Assembly: GCA_022828595.1 (NCBI GenBank)
Contig: JAKGHH010000001.1
Coordinates: forward strand, 69,374,401-69,438,400
Direction: 5' to 3'
DNA length: 64,000 nt
From: Nelumbo lutea
Taxonomy: Eukaryota; Streptophyta; Magnoliopsida; Proteales; Nelumbonaceae
Below the pieces are notes generated by a model. It saw nothing but the letters and a program-made list of their open reading frames with translations, did not search any database and was not told the DNA's origin. Position numbers and translations under genes: made by a program. Positions 45,409 to 55,577 of the stretch are shown one piece after another; positions within the stretch are counted from its first letter, which is position 1; each line of letters begins with the position of its first letter.

Positions 45409-46668
45409 TTTACTTATGTTAAAACTTTTTTCTGCTCTTTGAATACTTTTTTACCCTCACTCCGCCGGTCAACATGACACTACTTGATAAATTTGTGATA
45501 AATTGTCAAAAATGTAAAATACCCATGAAAAAAAAATTCTGCCGGAAAAAAGAGTTTTGATTATTTACACCATCGTATAGGTTATGAATTATGATACACG
45601 TTAATTGGTTATAATATAAGTGGTTTTCTTTATCATGTCTTTTCGGTACTATAGGCAAAATCCCCATTATTCAGTTAAGCATTCATCAATTGTCATTTTC
45701 TAAGTGACCATCAAATTTTGCAATATCATTTGCGCTTGCTGGTTGGATCCATAGCCAGTCTCAATTCCAAAATTCCAGTTTTGCCCATGTTGCAAAGTCT
45801 GACAGCAACAATACCCATCGTAAGTTTAGTCTTAAGCACATAGAAAAAGTATTCCAACACCTTTTTTAACACTTGTCCCTTAAAATACCTCTACCCTATC
45901 CTTAAAACAAATTAAAAACAATTTTTAATACAGCTATCAGGATATTTATTGAATACTCAATGAATGTGCTTTTTTTATTTATTTATTTTGATATAAACTC
46001 AGTGAATGTTAATGGTGCTTACAATGATGTGCTCACTAGATCCGAATTGTATTTTGTTATATTAGCATTTATTTGGTCTATAGATGCAATTCTAACAAGC
46101 TCTGTGTATAATTAACAAGCTCTGCAGTCTGCCCATTTGAGTCACTGAGTGTCCTAAATTGGCTTGCCAGTTTACCACCACCTTACTCAACCTGACCTCT
46201 AATATTATTAGAGAGAGAGACGATTGTTATTGAATGCAAGTGGTGTTATTATTAGGGCTGCAAGCCTGCAATTTGGGTTGAAATTTTTTTAATTTAAAAG
46301 AACCCTAATCATCCTAACCCTAACGTGAGCATGATGATGTAATTGAAAATTTTCAAATCGGACAATCCGACTTGCAGCTCTAAGTCATTATTACTCCCAC
46401 TTCAGATATTCTATGATAACCACAAGTGGTGAATGGATGAAGAATTGAGTGCAAAACATATTTATGCGTTTCAAAAAATAAAGTTTACCTCTAAAAGGCA
46501 TCATCATTATTGCCACTTGGCACAAGATGAGAGAGAGAGAGAGGATTGGAGGATGCGTAGTGGAGCTAAACCATACCAAATGAGTGATGCTAATCATACC
46601 ATTTGATCCAATCTCTCTATTAGATCGCCTTAAAAGCAACAATTTCTATACCATAATAAGGCTATAAA
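45409..46668. other. Spacer, no gene
   Basis: AT-rich, short (GA)n tracts near 46210 and 46530. A minus-strand frame at 46391-46642 has no recognisable domain. Confidence 0.4.
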
Positions 46669-47196
46669 GGGAAATTTGTCGATTAGTACCTTATAGGGTT
46701 TACTGTTACTTTGGTTCTCAAAATGTTATAATTTAGTATCCAAAATTTTAAAATGTGTAAATCCAGTACCTGTTAATCACCTCTTAAGTGGTATATAAAT
46801 GTAATTTGAATGTCATCTAATTCTTTTTATCAACTATTTAAACATTGATAAAAAATAAATAATCCTAAATCCTTGCTTCTTCTATTCAAGAAAGATAGGG
46901 TTATCTCTTAGTGGGTATTCTGTTGAATCCAGCTTTTTTTAGTAGAAGAGACAAAGATTTGGGATTGTTCATTTTTTTTTATCAACATTTGGATGGTTGA
47001 TAAAGAGAATTAGATGACACTCGAAGGACGTTTATGTCTTTTCGAATACCACTTAACTGCTAGTAAATGGATTGGTTAACAAAGATATTAGGTTGACCCA
47101 TTTTGAAAGTTCAGATACTGAATTATCGCATTTTAAAGTTCTGGGACTAAAGTGGCACTAGGCCCAAAAGACAGGGTACTAATCAGGAATCTTCCC
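46669..47196. mobile_element. Mutator-like fold-back MITE, 528 bp
   Basis: The two halves are inverted copies over most of their length: GGGAAATTTGTCGATTAGTACC at the left pairs with GGTACTAATCAGGAATCTTCCC at the right, and the match continues inwards to the centre near 46940. The 9-bp flanks GGCTATAAA and AATTATAAA agree at 6 of 9, with all three differences being transitions, as expected of an aged Mutator-type duplication. No coding capacity. Confidence 0.75.
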
Positions 47197-47490
47197 AATT
47201 ATAAAAGCATGACATAATGTTAGGTCCAACCCCCCTTTACGGTGCCTTAAACCCCATTGATATAATTCATGGAATGGGGCACAAATGTGAAATGTCTTAA
47301 AACACCCCAACCAACAGAGTTGCTAAAAGTAATTAAGCACAAAGTACTTTGATAGGCTCTACAACATCTTCTGTTTGCATTCAATCTACTTACTGCAGCT
47401 TTTGGCTACATCCGGTCAATCAAAATCGGCCACATAGCCCTATTTAATTGAGGCCTTTTTACAATCCTCTCCACCTTGGAATTGGGAAAT

Positions 47491-48015
47491 TGTTCAAGTG
47501 ATGGTTGAGCTGGCCAAAGATGCCACGTAGCTATCTTCGCAGCCGCTCCCCTTCCAGGCCACGTCGACGCTACGTGTAACGGAAGAGCATGACTAAGAGG
47601 GAATGTCTCGCACAAACAAGGAAGCGAACTCCGTTGGGAAAAGGAAACCTCCCGAAGACCTCAGTGGACGCCCTCATCTCTACAACCCCGGGAGCCCTAT
47701 CCATTTGGGACATAGACACCCAACTATAAATAGGTATTCCCCACTCGAGGTAAGGGACCTTTTGGAACTACACTCTTTGAATACTCCTTTGCACTATCTC
47801 TTCAGCCCGAACCAACACTATTTCAACCTTCTCAACCGGTCACATCCTTCTCAATCCTATTGACTTGAGCATCGAAGTACCTACTCGAGGAACAACTCCT
47901 CAAGCCTCTAACATTTCTCCTAGTTGTAGATCTCGGTGTGCGACTTCGTCCTTCCATCTCGGCCTCGTCCGGTTCGCGGGACTATCCGATTTTGTCCTCG
48001 GATTAGACAACGTCA
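47491..48015 (+). repeat. 5' LTR of the gag-only Tat-like element
   Basis: Shares GAGCTGGCCAA...GTAGCTATCT, CCCAACTATAAATAGGTATTCCCC and GGTAAGGGACCTTTTGGAACT with the right LTR. The CTATAAATAGG box at about 47724 is a good core promoter candidate (TATA box). Confidence 0.75.
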
Positions 48016-48087
48016 GATTGGCACCATCTATGGGATATGTACAAAAAGTCATTTCCCAAACCCCTTTCCGTGTACTAAAAGCAAACC

Positions 48088-49715
48088 ATGCCTAAGAAAA
48101 CATATGACCACTCCAAAGCCCATTCCCCATCTCGGAGATCCCACTCACTTCACAGCTCCCCGCCTCATGAGCCCTACCATCAGGCAACAATCAACCTCGC
48201 CCAGTTCCTCACCATGCAGCAAAAAGTTGACAATAGCCTCACCATGATGGAGACGTTGGAACAAATAGCGCATACCCCCAAGCCAACCGCTATATCTGGT
48301 CGACCCATGCACTAAAGACTCCAAAAGGCACCATGCAGGTAGGCACGGGGCCTAATACGACCGCGAGTGTCTGCATCCATCTCGGAGGTCCAACCCCCCA
48401 TCTCAACCTCGTGCGTGTGACACCCACAGTAAATCACATCACTCCGACACAAGGATTCTAATGCGAAAATGACTTGGCCGGCGCATACAACAACCCCCAA
48501 TCTCGATGGTCGAATCCAACTCAATCCGAGATCGGCAAGAAACTCTGAAAGTAGAGAAGTACATCAACACGGCGCCGGTGGAAAGGGATGCAGAAATCAA
48601 GGACCTACAACAATGATTGGCTGAGTTGGAATGTAGCCAAGTGGATCGCAGCGCGGCCCCTTCAATGGCCTGACCAACAGAGCAACATCATGATCAGCAA
48701 CCCATAAAAGAGCTTGTCTTCGTCCAAGAGATTGTCGACGAGCTTCCCCCAACCGAATGGAGACCTCCTTAGTTTGAGAAGTACGATGAGGCCTCGTACC
48801 CAAACGACCATATTGGAGGGTTCAAGGTGACAATGATGTTGCACGGCTCCTCCAAAGGCCTCATGTGCAAGGCCTTCATCTCCACCCTCCACGGAGTTGC
48901 CAGAACCTGGTACGCCTCCTTCAGCCGTAGTCCATAACCTCCTAGGAATAGTTGGAGACACATTTCCTAGCATAGTTCATCGCCAATAAAAGACACTAGA
49001 AAATGTCGGTCAACCTCATGCAAGTACGACAGAGGAAAGGAGAAACCTTGAGAGAATACTTGGCGATGTTCAACGCTGAGGCCCTTCAAGTCCAAGATCT
49101 AGACTAGTCAGTAGTTGTACCAGCCATAATGAATGGGCTGCGCTCCTCAATTTCATCTTCTCCCTACAAAAGAACCCTCCGCCCAACCTGACGACGCTCG
49201 TGAAGCATATGCAAAAGTACATGAACGCCGAGGAAGCCAAGGCGCTACGAAGGAATGAAGATGACCAACAAGATCAAAAGCAAAAGGTCCATGATGATTG
49301 CAGAATGGACAAAGACAGGACAGCCGACCTGACCGCAGACCGAGGACCCATCGCCGACATATAGGAACTTTACTCCCCTGAACGCACCACAAGCCAAAAT
49401 ATTGATGCAGATTCGCAACCGCAGCTTCATCAAGTGGCCCAAAAAGATGAAAACACAGAGCGAATTAGGATCACTATTTTGATTTCCACCGAGACTACGG
49501 CCATGACACCGAAAGTTTCCATGACCTTCGCCACCACCTAGAAGACCTCGTCCGACATAGATACCTCCCTGGGTTCATCGATATCAAAGAGCATAAGCCT
49601 AGAGAAGAGCTGCACTACACCGACGAGCCCCAGCACGAGCTCCCCCGGTCGGTGTCATTGCCATCATCTCGAGCGGGAAGGCCCTTAAAGGGGGAAACTA
49701 GATGCGAAAGACCTA
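48088..49715 (+). pseudogene. Gypsy gag remnant (Tat-like)
   Basis: Starts at ATG 48088 (MPKKTYDHSK). Conserved gag core in frame near 48780-48920: KYDEASYPNDHIGGFKVTMM, then LMCKAFISTLHGVARTWYAS. Later parts read QVRQRKGETLREYLAMFNAE and ALQVQDL (49020-49110), then FHRDYGHDTESFHDLRHHLE (49480-49550), which in intact elements is the region before the protease. Stops and frame changes break it repeatedly. It would form the particle coat. Confidence 0.75.
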
Positions 49716-50208
49716 CTCTGAGGAACTGGAGAGCCAAGGCTAGAGTGTACTAACAACGATTGGCACCAAGCACTAACGGCAATCGGGTTGTACAAACTCA
49801 ATAAATAAAGAATTTTCTTCAAACACAAACAACCAAATGCCTACATACAGTCTGACCGAACTCCGTGCTGATCAATGGATGCAGCGCTACGATAACCTCA
49901 TCAAAAACCCAGCCGACCTATAATGGCCAAAGCGCGACAACCATCACATGAATGACCCAACAAACCACAGACAGTCGAGGCCAGAACAAGCCCCCGACGA
50001 GCACCACGGGAACGATGTCCCTGCCACATAATGGTAAGAGGACGACCATCGAACTCCACGCACCCTCCCGACTAGCGGTCGAAGTAGAACTAATCGAGGA
50101 CCATAGCTAGCCAAGTCAAAGAGGGTAAAGCTCTCCAAGACCTGGTGCCACTGAGCTCCCTGGCAACGTTGAGAGCTTGGAAGCACCTCGGCCAACATAA
50201 GAATAAAG

Positions 50209-50390
50209 CCACTAAGCCAAAGACCTTGACAGACAAAAGTTAGAGCCAAAGACCTCGACCAGCATAAGATCGAGGCCACAAAGCCAAAGACCTCGACCAC
50301 TAAGCCAAAGACCTCGACCGACGAGAATCATAGCCAAAGACCTCACCCAGCGTAAGACTGAGGCCACAAAACCAAAGACCTCGGTCAAGC
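50209..50390 (+). repeat. Interior minisatellite (AGCCAAAGACCTCGACC)
   Basis: The phrase occurs about seven times with spacers of 10-35 bp, some containing CATAAGATCGAGGCCACAA. It lies between gag and the 3' LTR, as spacer tandem repeats commonly do in Tat-like elements. Confidence 0.8.
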
Positions 50391-50615
50391 AGAGGTATCC
50401 CTCTTACCAATGCTGGGGCACCTCTCACTGATGCTCATAGATGCAAAGTTCCCCTGGTTAAGCTGAGGTATCCCTCTCACCGATGTTGGGGCACCTCAAC
50501 TCGTACTCCTTGAGAATGTAGTAAGGGCCCTAATTCGGGCCATGTCTCTGGGTGTCAACCTACAAGGCAAAGATGCGAAGTGACTGTCGAACCGCGTAGG
50601 AGCACAAAGCCCCTC

Positions 50616-50810
50616 CTATGACATAATGTCCACTTCCTCCGCCGCAACACCCTCACCCTCAGGCCCAACAACCTTGGCCCCATAGGCATCGGTCTCGCAG
50701 GCCATGAGTGCGGTGGCCTCGGGATGAGACCCCAACTTGGACTCACTACTTGACATGCAAGAGCTAGACAAAGAGGAAGAACAAGAAGATGAGGAGGAAG
50801 ATGAAGACAT
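50616..50810 (-). pseudogene. Start of an antisense ORF, Tat type
   Basis: A minus-strand frame of 64 codons starts MSSSSSSSSCSSSLSSS and ends in a stop. A Ser-run start next to the 3' LTR, antisense to gag, is what Tat antisense ORFs often show. Only this start remains. Confidence 0.45.
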
Positions 50811-51185
50811 CTTGCCAAAGAGCTATACCGCAAGACACCTGAAGCACCAATTGAGGACTAACTTTCGTTGAGCTCCTATGATCACTCACTTAAAATGACA
50901 AAGTAAAATGGCTCACCACCTCCTCTTTTATAGGGAGGACCAACGGTCCAGATCTGCTCAAATCAATGACACCGATTCGACGTTACACTTTGCATGCATG
51001 TGACCTCGAGAAGATGAAACGACACGTCTACAAACCTGTAACGAAAATGGCACGAGCGTTGAACCAGCCTATCTGCCCAGCAAACTAGTCTTACCCTGAG
51101 CCAATCAACTCGAAAATGGCACGAGCGTTGAACCCCTAGCCGCAACTAGGCACTACACTCCTCGACTTCGGAACTGGGAGAGTGG

Positions 51186-51700
51186 TATTTGGGTGATGGG
51201 TGAGCTGGCCAAGGATGTTATGTAGCTATCTCTATGTCCGCTCCCCTCTCAGGCCACGTTGGTGCCACGCGTAATGAAAGAGAACAACTAAAAAGGAGTG
51301 TCCCACATGGACAAGGAAGTGAACTCCGCCGGGGAAAATGAAACCTCTCGAAGACCTCGACGAACACCCTCATCTTGACAACCCCAGGACCTCTATCCAT
51401 CTGGAACACAAACACCCAACTATAAATAGGTATTCCCCGCTTGAGGTAAGGGACCTTTTGGAACTGCACTCTTTGAATACCTCTTTGCACTATCTTTTTG
51501 GCCCGGACCAACGGTGTTTCAAACTTCTCAGCCCGGCTACATCCTTCTCGATCCTACTAACTTGAGCGTTGGAATACCTACCCGAGGAACAACTCCTTGA
51601 GCCTCTGACCTTTTTTCTTGCTGCAGATCTCGATGCGCGACTTCATCCTTCCACCTCGGCCTTATCCGGAAGACAGATTATCTAATTGTATCATCGATTC
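51186..51700 (+). repeat. 3' LTR of the gag-only Tat-like element
   Basis: Aligns with 47491-48015 throughout, with many substitutions (for example CTATAAATAGGTATTCCCCGC vs CCAC), so the element is old. The right end is provisional. Confidence 0.72.
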
Positions 51701-51772
51701 GAAATACCTTAAATTGAAAGGCATCCCCCTTGATATAGACCTGTATGATCGAATTATGAAGTCTTTCCTTAA

Positions 51773-52749
51773 GGCTCTATTTGGTTTGTGGGATGGGGAT
51801 AAGAAAAAGGGAAAAAGAATGATGGAATGGGAAAGACGTAGGATGGCAGATCCCAAAACCATGGAATCTGGATCGCACCAAAACAACACAACCCCGATGG
51901 AAAAACTAGGAAATCACTATTACCACTTACCATCATGATGAACAGAGGAGGGAAGGCCAAGAAAAGCGAACTAGCGACAATGAAGAGGAAGGAGAGAAAC
52001 AGTGTGACTCCATCTTCCTCACTTTCTCCCTTTCTCAGCGACGACGAACAAACATCTGTCTCTATCCCTGGGTTTGTCTTCCTCTTCTCTCTGTCCCTAT
52101 CTCCCTTTCTTAGTGCGACTATGTCTTCCTCTTCTCTCTTCTCCCTCACCATCTTCTCTCTTCTTCCTCTTCAGACTATGACGAGCTCAATGGGAATCGC
52201 CTTTGTTCAAGCTTGTAGAGTAGCCCTTATTCGGTTCTCGATGTCTACGAAGACGAAGAAGAATGAAAACTCAAAATTTCTGACTTCAAAATTCGCCCCT
52301 TTCAGAGTCCACAAATCTGTTGAGATGGAGCTTCAATGCAACCTATAAAAGAAATCAAGGAAGAATACTGGTAACCAATTTCCTTAATCTCTCAGACTCG
52401 AACAAGGAAACCCTTCTCGTCAATCTATTGCCTCTGTTCATGAAGTTCCTGGTGAAGCTCAGGCGAGAGTCACCTCAGTTCATGAAGCTCCTAGCGAATC
52501 GTCTTCATCGTCGGCGAAGCTTCTGGCAAGAGTCGACGAAGCTCCTGGTGAGAGTCGCCTCTGTTCATGAAGTTCTCGTACCCCTATTCGTGAAGTTCAT
52601 GAGGAAGGACAAACGAAAAAGGAATGTGAATAGTAATTTCCCGTCCCAATATACCAAACACAAAAAAATTAAATTTGTATACTTTCCCATCCCATCCCAT
52701 TTTATATTTTCCCATCCCACCCAAATCTTTCCACAAACCAAACGGAGCC
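51773..52749. mobile_element. Large Harbinger-like MITE or gene-capturing element, 977 bp
   Basis: Ends GGCTCTATTTGGTTTGTGG and CCACAAACCAAACGGAGCC are inverted and flanked by TAA on both sides (51770-51772 and 52750-52752). Sub-terminal TGGGATGGG / CCCATCCCA blocks are also inverted. The middle (51950-52620) holds purine- and CT-rich sequence, including repeats of GAAGCTCCTGGTGA-like words (52430-52600) and frames without domains. It is longer than most MITEs, so the inside may be foreign sequence. Confidence 0.7.
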
Positions 52750-52890
52750 TAAGTAGATGGTAAAAATCTATTAATAATAGAAATATTTCAAAATATATGG
52801 CATTTCTTCTTTTATATATATTTCTTCTACTATTTTGTCAAGCAGCTCATAGTCTCCTACAAACAACATGTGTAAATGATGGTTGTACCT

Positions 52891-53350
52891 TGTTATGGAT
52901 GCATTCCTTGGGAAGAAGTATCATCGTCGTCAACAACAGCAGTAGTGATTCAAGGTTCTCATCCTACCCAGTTCGGTAGCAGCAGACTTATCTAGATTAG
53001 ATTACTTGTTTTTATCTTATCTTATTAGTTGATTAGATTATCTTATCTTATCAGATTAGGATTAACTTATCTTATCTTATCAAGATAGAGTTGGAAGTCT
53101 CCCTATTCAGCAATGAGACTCCCTAGGACTAGGACTCTTGTAATCTCCTATTTAAGGAGACACCATTATTGAATGAGAATATCAAATTTTAGTCAAGAAA
53201 GAGAGTAAAAGGAGAGTTAGGTGATCTCTTGGACAAATCACCCTTAGGAAGCCAAGATAGGTTCTGCAAGAAATGGGAGGAACAAGGGAAAACAGGAAAT
53301 TTTCCCTATGGACCGACCCGTGATGAGATCCTATTCCCTGGCCCATAACA
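52891..53350 (+). repeat. 5' LTR of the gypsy deletion derivative
   Basis: 460 bp. It contains several TATCTTATC/ATTAGATTA repeats near 52990-53090 and TATTTAAGGAGACACC at 53151, a TATA-like box. Near-identical to the right LTR. Confidence 0.88.
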
Positions 53351-53373
53351 ATTTGGTATCAGAGCCTACCGTC

Positions 53374-54438
53374 ATGGGAGATCTGGAGCAACTATCATCC
53401 AGGGTCCACGAACTGGAGCATATGCTCGTGGAAACCAGCATGGAGGTTCGTGAGGTCAAAGACGATGTCCGGGAGCTGCGACGCTTGCTAGAATCGTATT
53501 TCTCTAACAAGGAGAGGAATCCAAAAGGGGCTATAACCATAAACAGCCATCGACCAGACTTGACGGAGTCGTCCGGCAAACAGCAGGTCATTCCCAGGTA
53601 CAGCAGGCTGGAGTTCCCTTCATACATCGGCGTCGGAGATCCTTTGGGATGGCTGTACAGATGCGAGCAATTCTTCCGCAACCAACAGACAGGGGACAAC
53701 GACAAGGTAAGCTTGGCTGCATTCCACATGACGGAGGAGGCGCAACTCTGGTTTTATAAATTGGAGCAGGAGTAATCCGGGCTCAGTTGGACCCAATTCA
53801 AATCTTACTGCCTCCTCAGGTTTGGGCCCCCATTGACGAGCAACCCATTGGGTGAACTGATCAACCTCAAATAGACGAGAACAGTGGCTGAATACCAGCG
53901 CCAATTCCAGACCCTCCTTTCCAGGGCAGCCTCGGTACGACTAGATCAACAAGTAGATATGTTCACCGGGGGGTTAGCAGAACCCCTAAGGGTGGACGTG
54001 GAGATGCAACACCCTCCCAACCTGGTCACAACCATGAATATAGCTCGTGCCTTCGAACGCAAGGTACAACTCAGTCGCGGGACCTTCAGTATGGGGCGGG
54101 CTCCATTAGCATGGGCATCCCCGGAACCACTCGAAATGGCTCCATATTCAGCAACTAGCCAAGAACGAAAGCCACAGACGAGCAACAATTCCAGATTAGC
54201 ATCCAATGTGGGGAGCGGCGTCGTTGCACCCCCTATTAAGCATTTGTCCAAAGCTGAGATGGCGGCACGCAGGATGAGGGCACAATGTTTTAATTGCGAT
54301 GAACTCTACTCAACAGGGCACAAGTGCAAGAAACTTTTCTGCCTCCTGGTAAAACAAGAGGAAGATGAGGATGAACCCTCTTCATTGAAACCCAATCCGG
54401 GAGGGCAAAGTCATTCCACCCATCCAGGATTCCTTTGA
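53374..54438 (+). pseudogene. Gypsy gag with CCHC knuckle, interrupted
   Basis: ATG at 53374 (MGDLEQLSSR). A coiled coil (VHELEHMLVETSMEVREVKD) comes first. The capsid-like part reads RLEFPSYIGVGDPLGWLYRC and EAQLWFYKLEQE, and is then cut by stops at 53773 and near 53873. The same reading continues as TVAEYQRQFQTLL, GGLAEPLRVDVEMQHPPNL and ARAFERK. The zinc knuckle is CFNCDELYSTGHKCKKLFC near 54290-54345. It would package the element's RNA; the stops make it non-functional as one protein. Confidence 0.8.
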
Positions 54439-54439
54439 T

Positions 54440-54560
54440 TGTGTTTCAAGACACCCATCCTGAATTCAAGCTTGAGGGGAAGCTCAAAGACCAAGAATGG
54501 AGTAATTTTATGGACGCATTCCTCGGGAATAAGTATCATCATCGCCGACAGTAGCAGCAA
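54440..54560 (+). pseudogene. Possible pol C-terminal tail, fused to gag
   Basis: After the gag end, codons read VFQDTHPEFKLEGKLKDQEW and run into the 3' LTR. In related elements, a P-F-LE-K phrase lies just before the pol stop and the 3' LTR, so this is probably what remains after an internal deletion. The identification is tentative. Confidence 0.4.
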
Positions 54561-54978
54561 TGATTCAAGGTTCTCATCCTACCCAGTTCAGCAGCAGCAG
54601 ACTTATCTAGATTAGATTACTTGTTCTTATCTTATTGTTCTTATCTTATCTTATTAGTTGGTTAGATTATCTTATCTTATCAGATTAGGATTAACTTATC
54701 TTATCTTATCAAGATAGAGTTGGAAGTCTCCCTATTCAGCAATGAGACTCCCTAGGACTAGGACTCTTGTAATCTCCTATTTAAGGAGACACCATTATTG
54801 AATGAAAATATCGAATTTAAGTCAAGAAAGAGAGTAAAAGGAGAGTTAGGTGATCTCTTGGACAAATCACCCTTAGGAAGCCAAGATAGGTTCTACAAGA
54901 AATGGGAGGAACAAAGGAAAACGGGAGGTTTTCCCTGTGGACCGACCCGTGACAAGATCCTATTTAAGGGCCATAACA
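54506..54978 (+). repeat. 3' LTR of the gypsy deletion derivative
   Basis: 473 bp; aligned to the 5' LTR nearly base for base, with the first two bases TT instead of TG and one 13-bp insertion-like repeat (TCTTATTGTTCTTATCTTA). Confidence 0.85.
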
Positions 54979-55233
54979 TACCTCCCAATGGCAAATAAAC
55001 ACGCCAGCCATTGGTACATCTTCTAACGGTTTAAATCACTGCAAGTCTGCAATGGTTATTTGTAATTGGGACGTGTACTCATTGTTACACAGAATCGGGA
55101 TCGTCCAGACTGCCACGTATTTTTGATGTACGGTTTAGGGTTTTTTCCTTAGTATCTTAAAAAATAGGCAAAGTTGGATGCATGGATATGATGACAAAGA
55201 AAACTCTTCTGCCATTAATTTGAAAAAGTAAGG

Positions 55234-55577
55234 AATGAGATCTGCTCCTCACTCGGGGCGCCTCACATGCAAAGCGAGATGTATTCCTCACAAATGGGTG
55301 TTTCACAGGCACATACACCGTGCATTGGGAACATCTTCCGTCAATAATGATTAATAAGCACCCGAGATGTTTCCAATTCATGGTAGGATATGCGTGTGAG
55401 GCACTAGGTGTGAAGAGTAGATCGGGTCTCCTCACATACACATCCAATGTGTATTGAAAACATTTCTCGTAAATAATAATTTATAAGTACAAGAGATATT
55501 CCTAATAATATATAGTATGATGTGTGTGTGTGTGTGTGAGGCGCGAGTGAGGCGCCCTGTGTGAAGAGCAGATCCCG
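55234..55577. mobile_element. MITE with GC-rich inverted ends
   Basis: GATCTGCTCCTCACTCGGGGCGCCTCAC at the left pairs with GTGAGGCGCCCTGTGTGAAGAGCAGATC at the right. Between are two fold-back units around TTGGGAACATCT / AGATGTTTCCAAT, also seen in the fold-back at 20041-20110. A (TG)n run lies at 55520-55538. No target duplication resolved. Confidence 0.65.

Larger units (their letters stand above)
47491..51700 (+). mobile_element. Gag-only Tat-like LTR retrotransposon, 4.2 kb
   Basis: Two related LTRs (47491-48015 and 51186-51700) surround a gag remnant, a minisatellite and the start of an antisense ORF. A primer-binding-like site TTGGCACCATCTATGGGA follows the 5' LTR at 48018. There is no protease, RT or integrase, so it is a deletion derivative or LARD-like element. 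GAAAT occurs at both outer borders (47486-47490 and 51701-51705), but the LTR ends do not align cleanly there and the last bases do not read CA, so the right border is provisional. Lineage is inferred from the gag, primer site and antisense ORF together. Confidence 0.72.
52891..54978 (+). mobile_element. Gypsy deletion derivative with exact ends, 2.1 kb
   Basis: LTRs 52891-53350 and 54506-54978 (TGTTATGG...CCATAACA), flanked by TACCT on both sides (52886-52890 and 54979-54983). A canonical initiator-Met primer-binding site, TGGTATCAGAGC, sits at 53354-53365. The interior has gag through the zinc knuckle and then jumps to a short tail that looks like the end of pol. Protease, RT, RNase H and integrase are missing. 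The gag type suggests a Reina-like chromovirus; this is from memory. Confidence 0.9.

Noticed and set aside
50180..50400. Regular AGCCAAAGACCTCGACC repeats resembling an array
   Set aside because: A spacer minisatellite of a gypsy-like element, as above.
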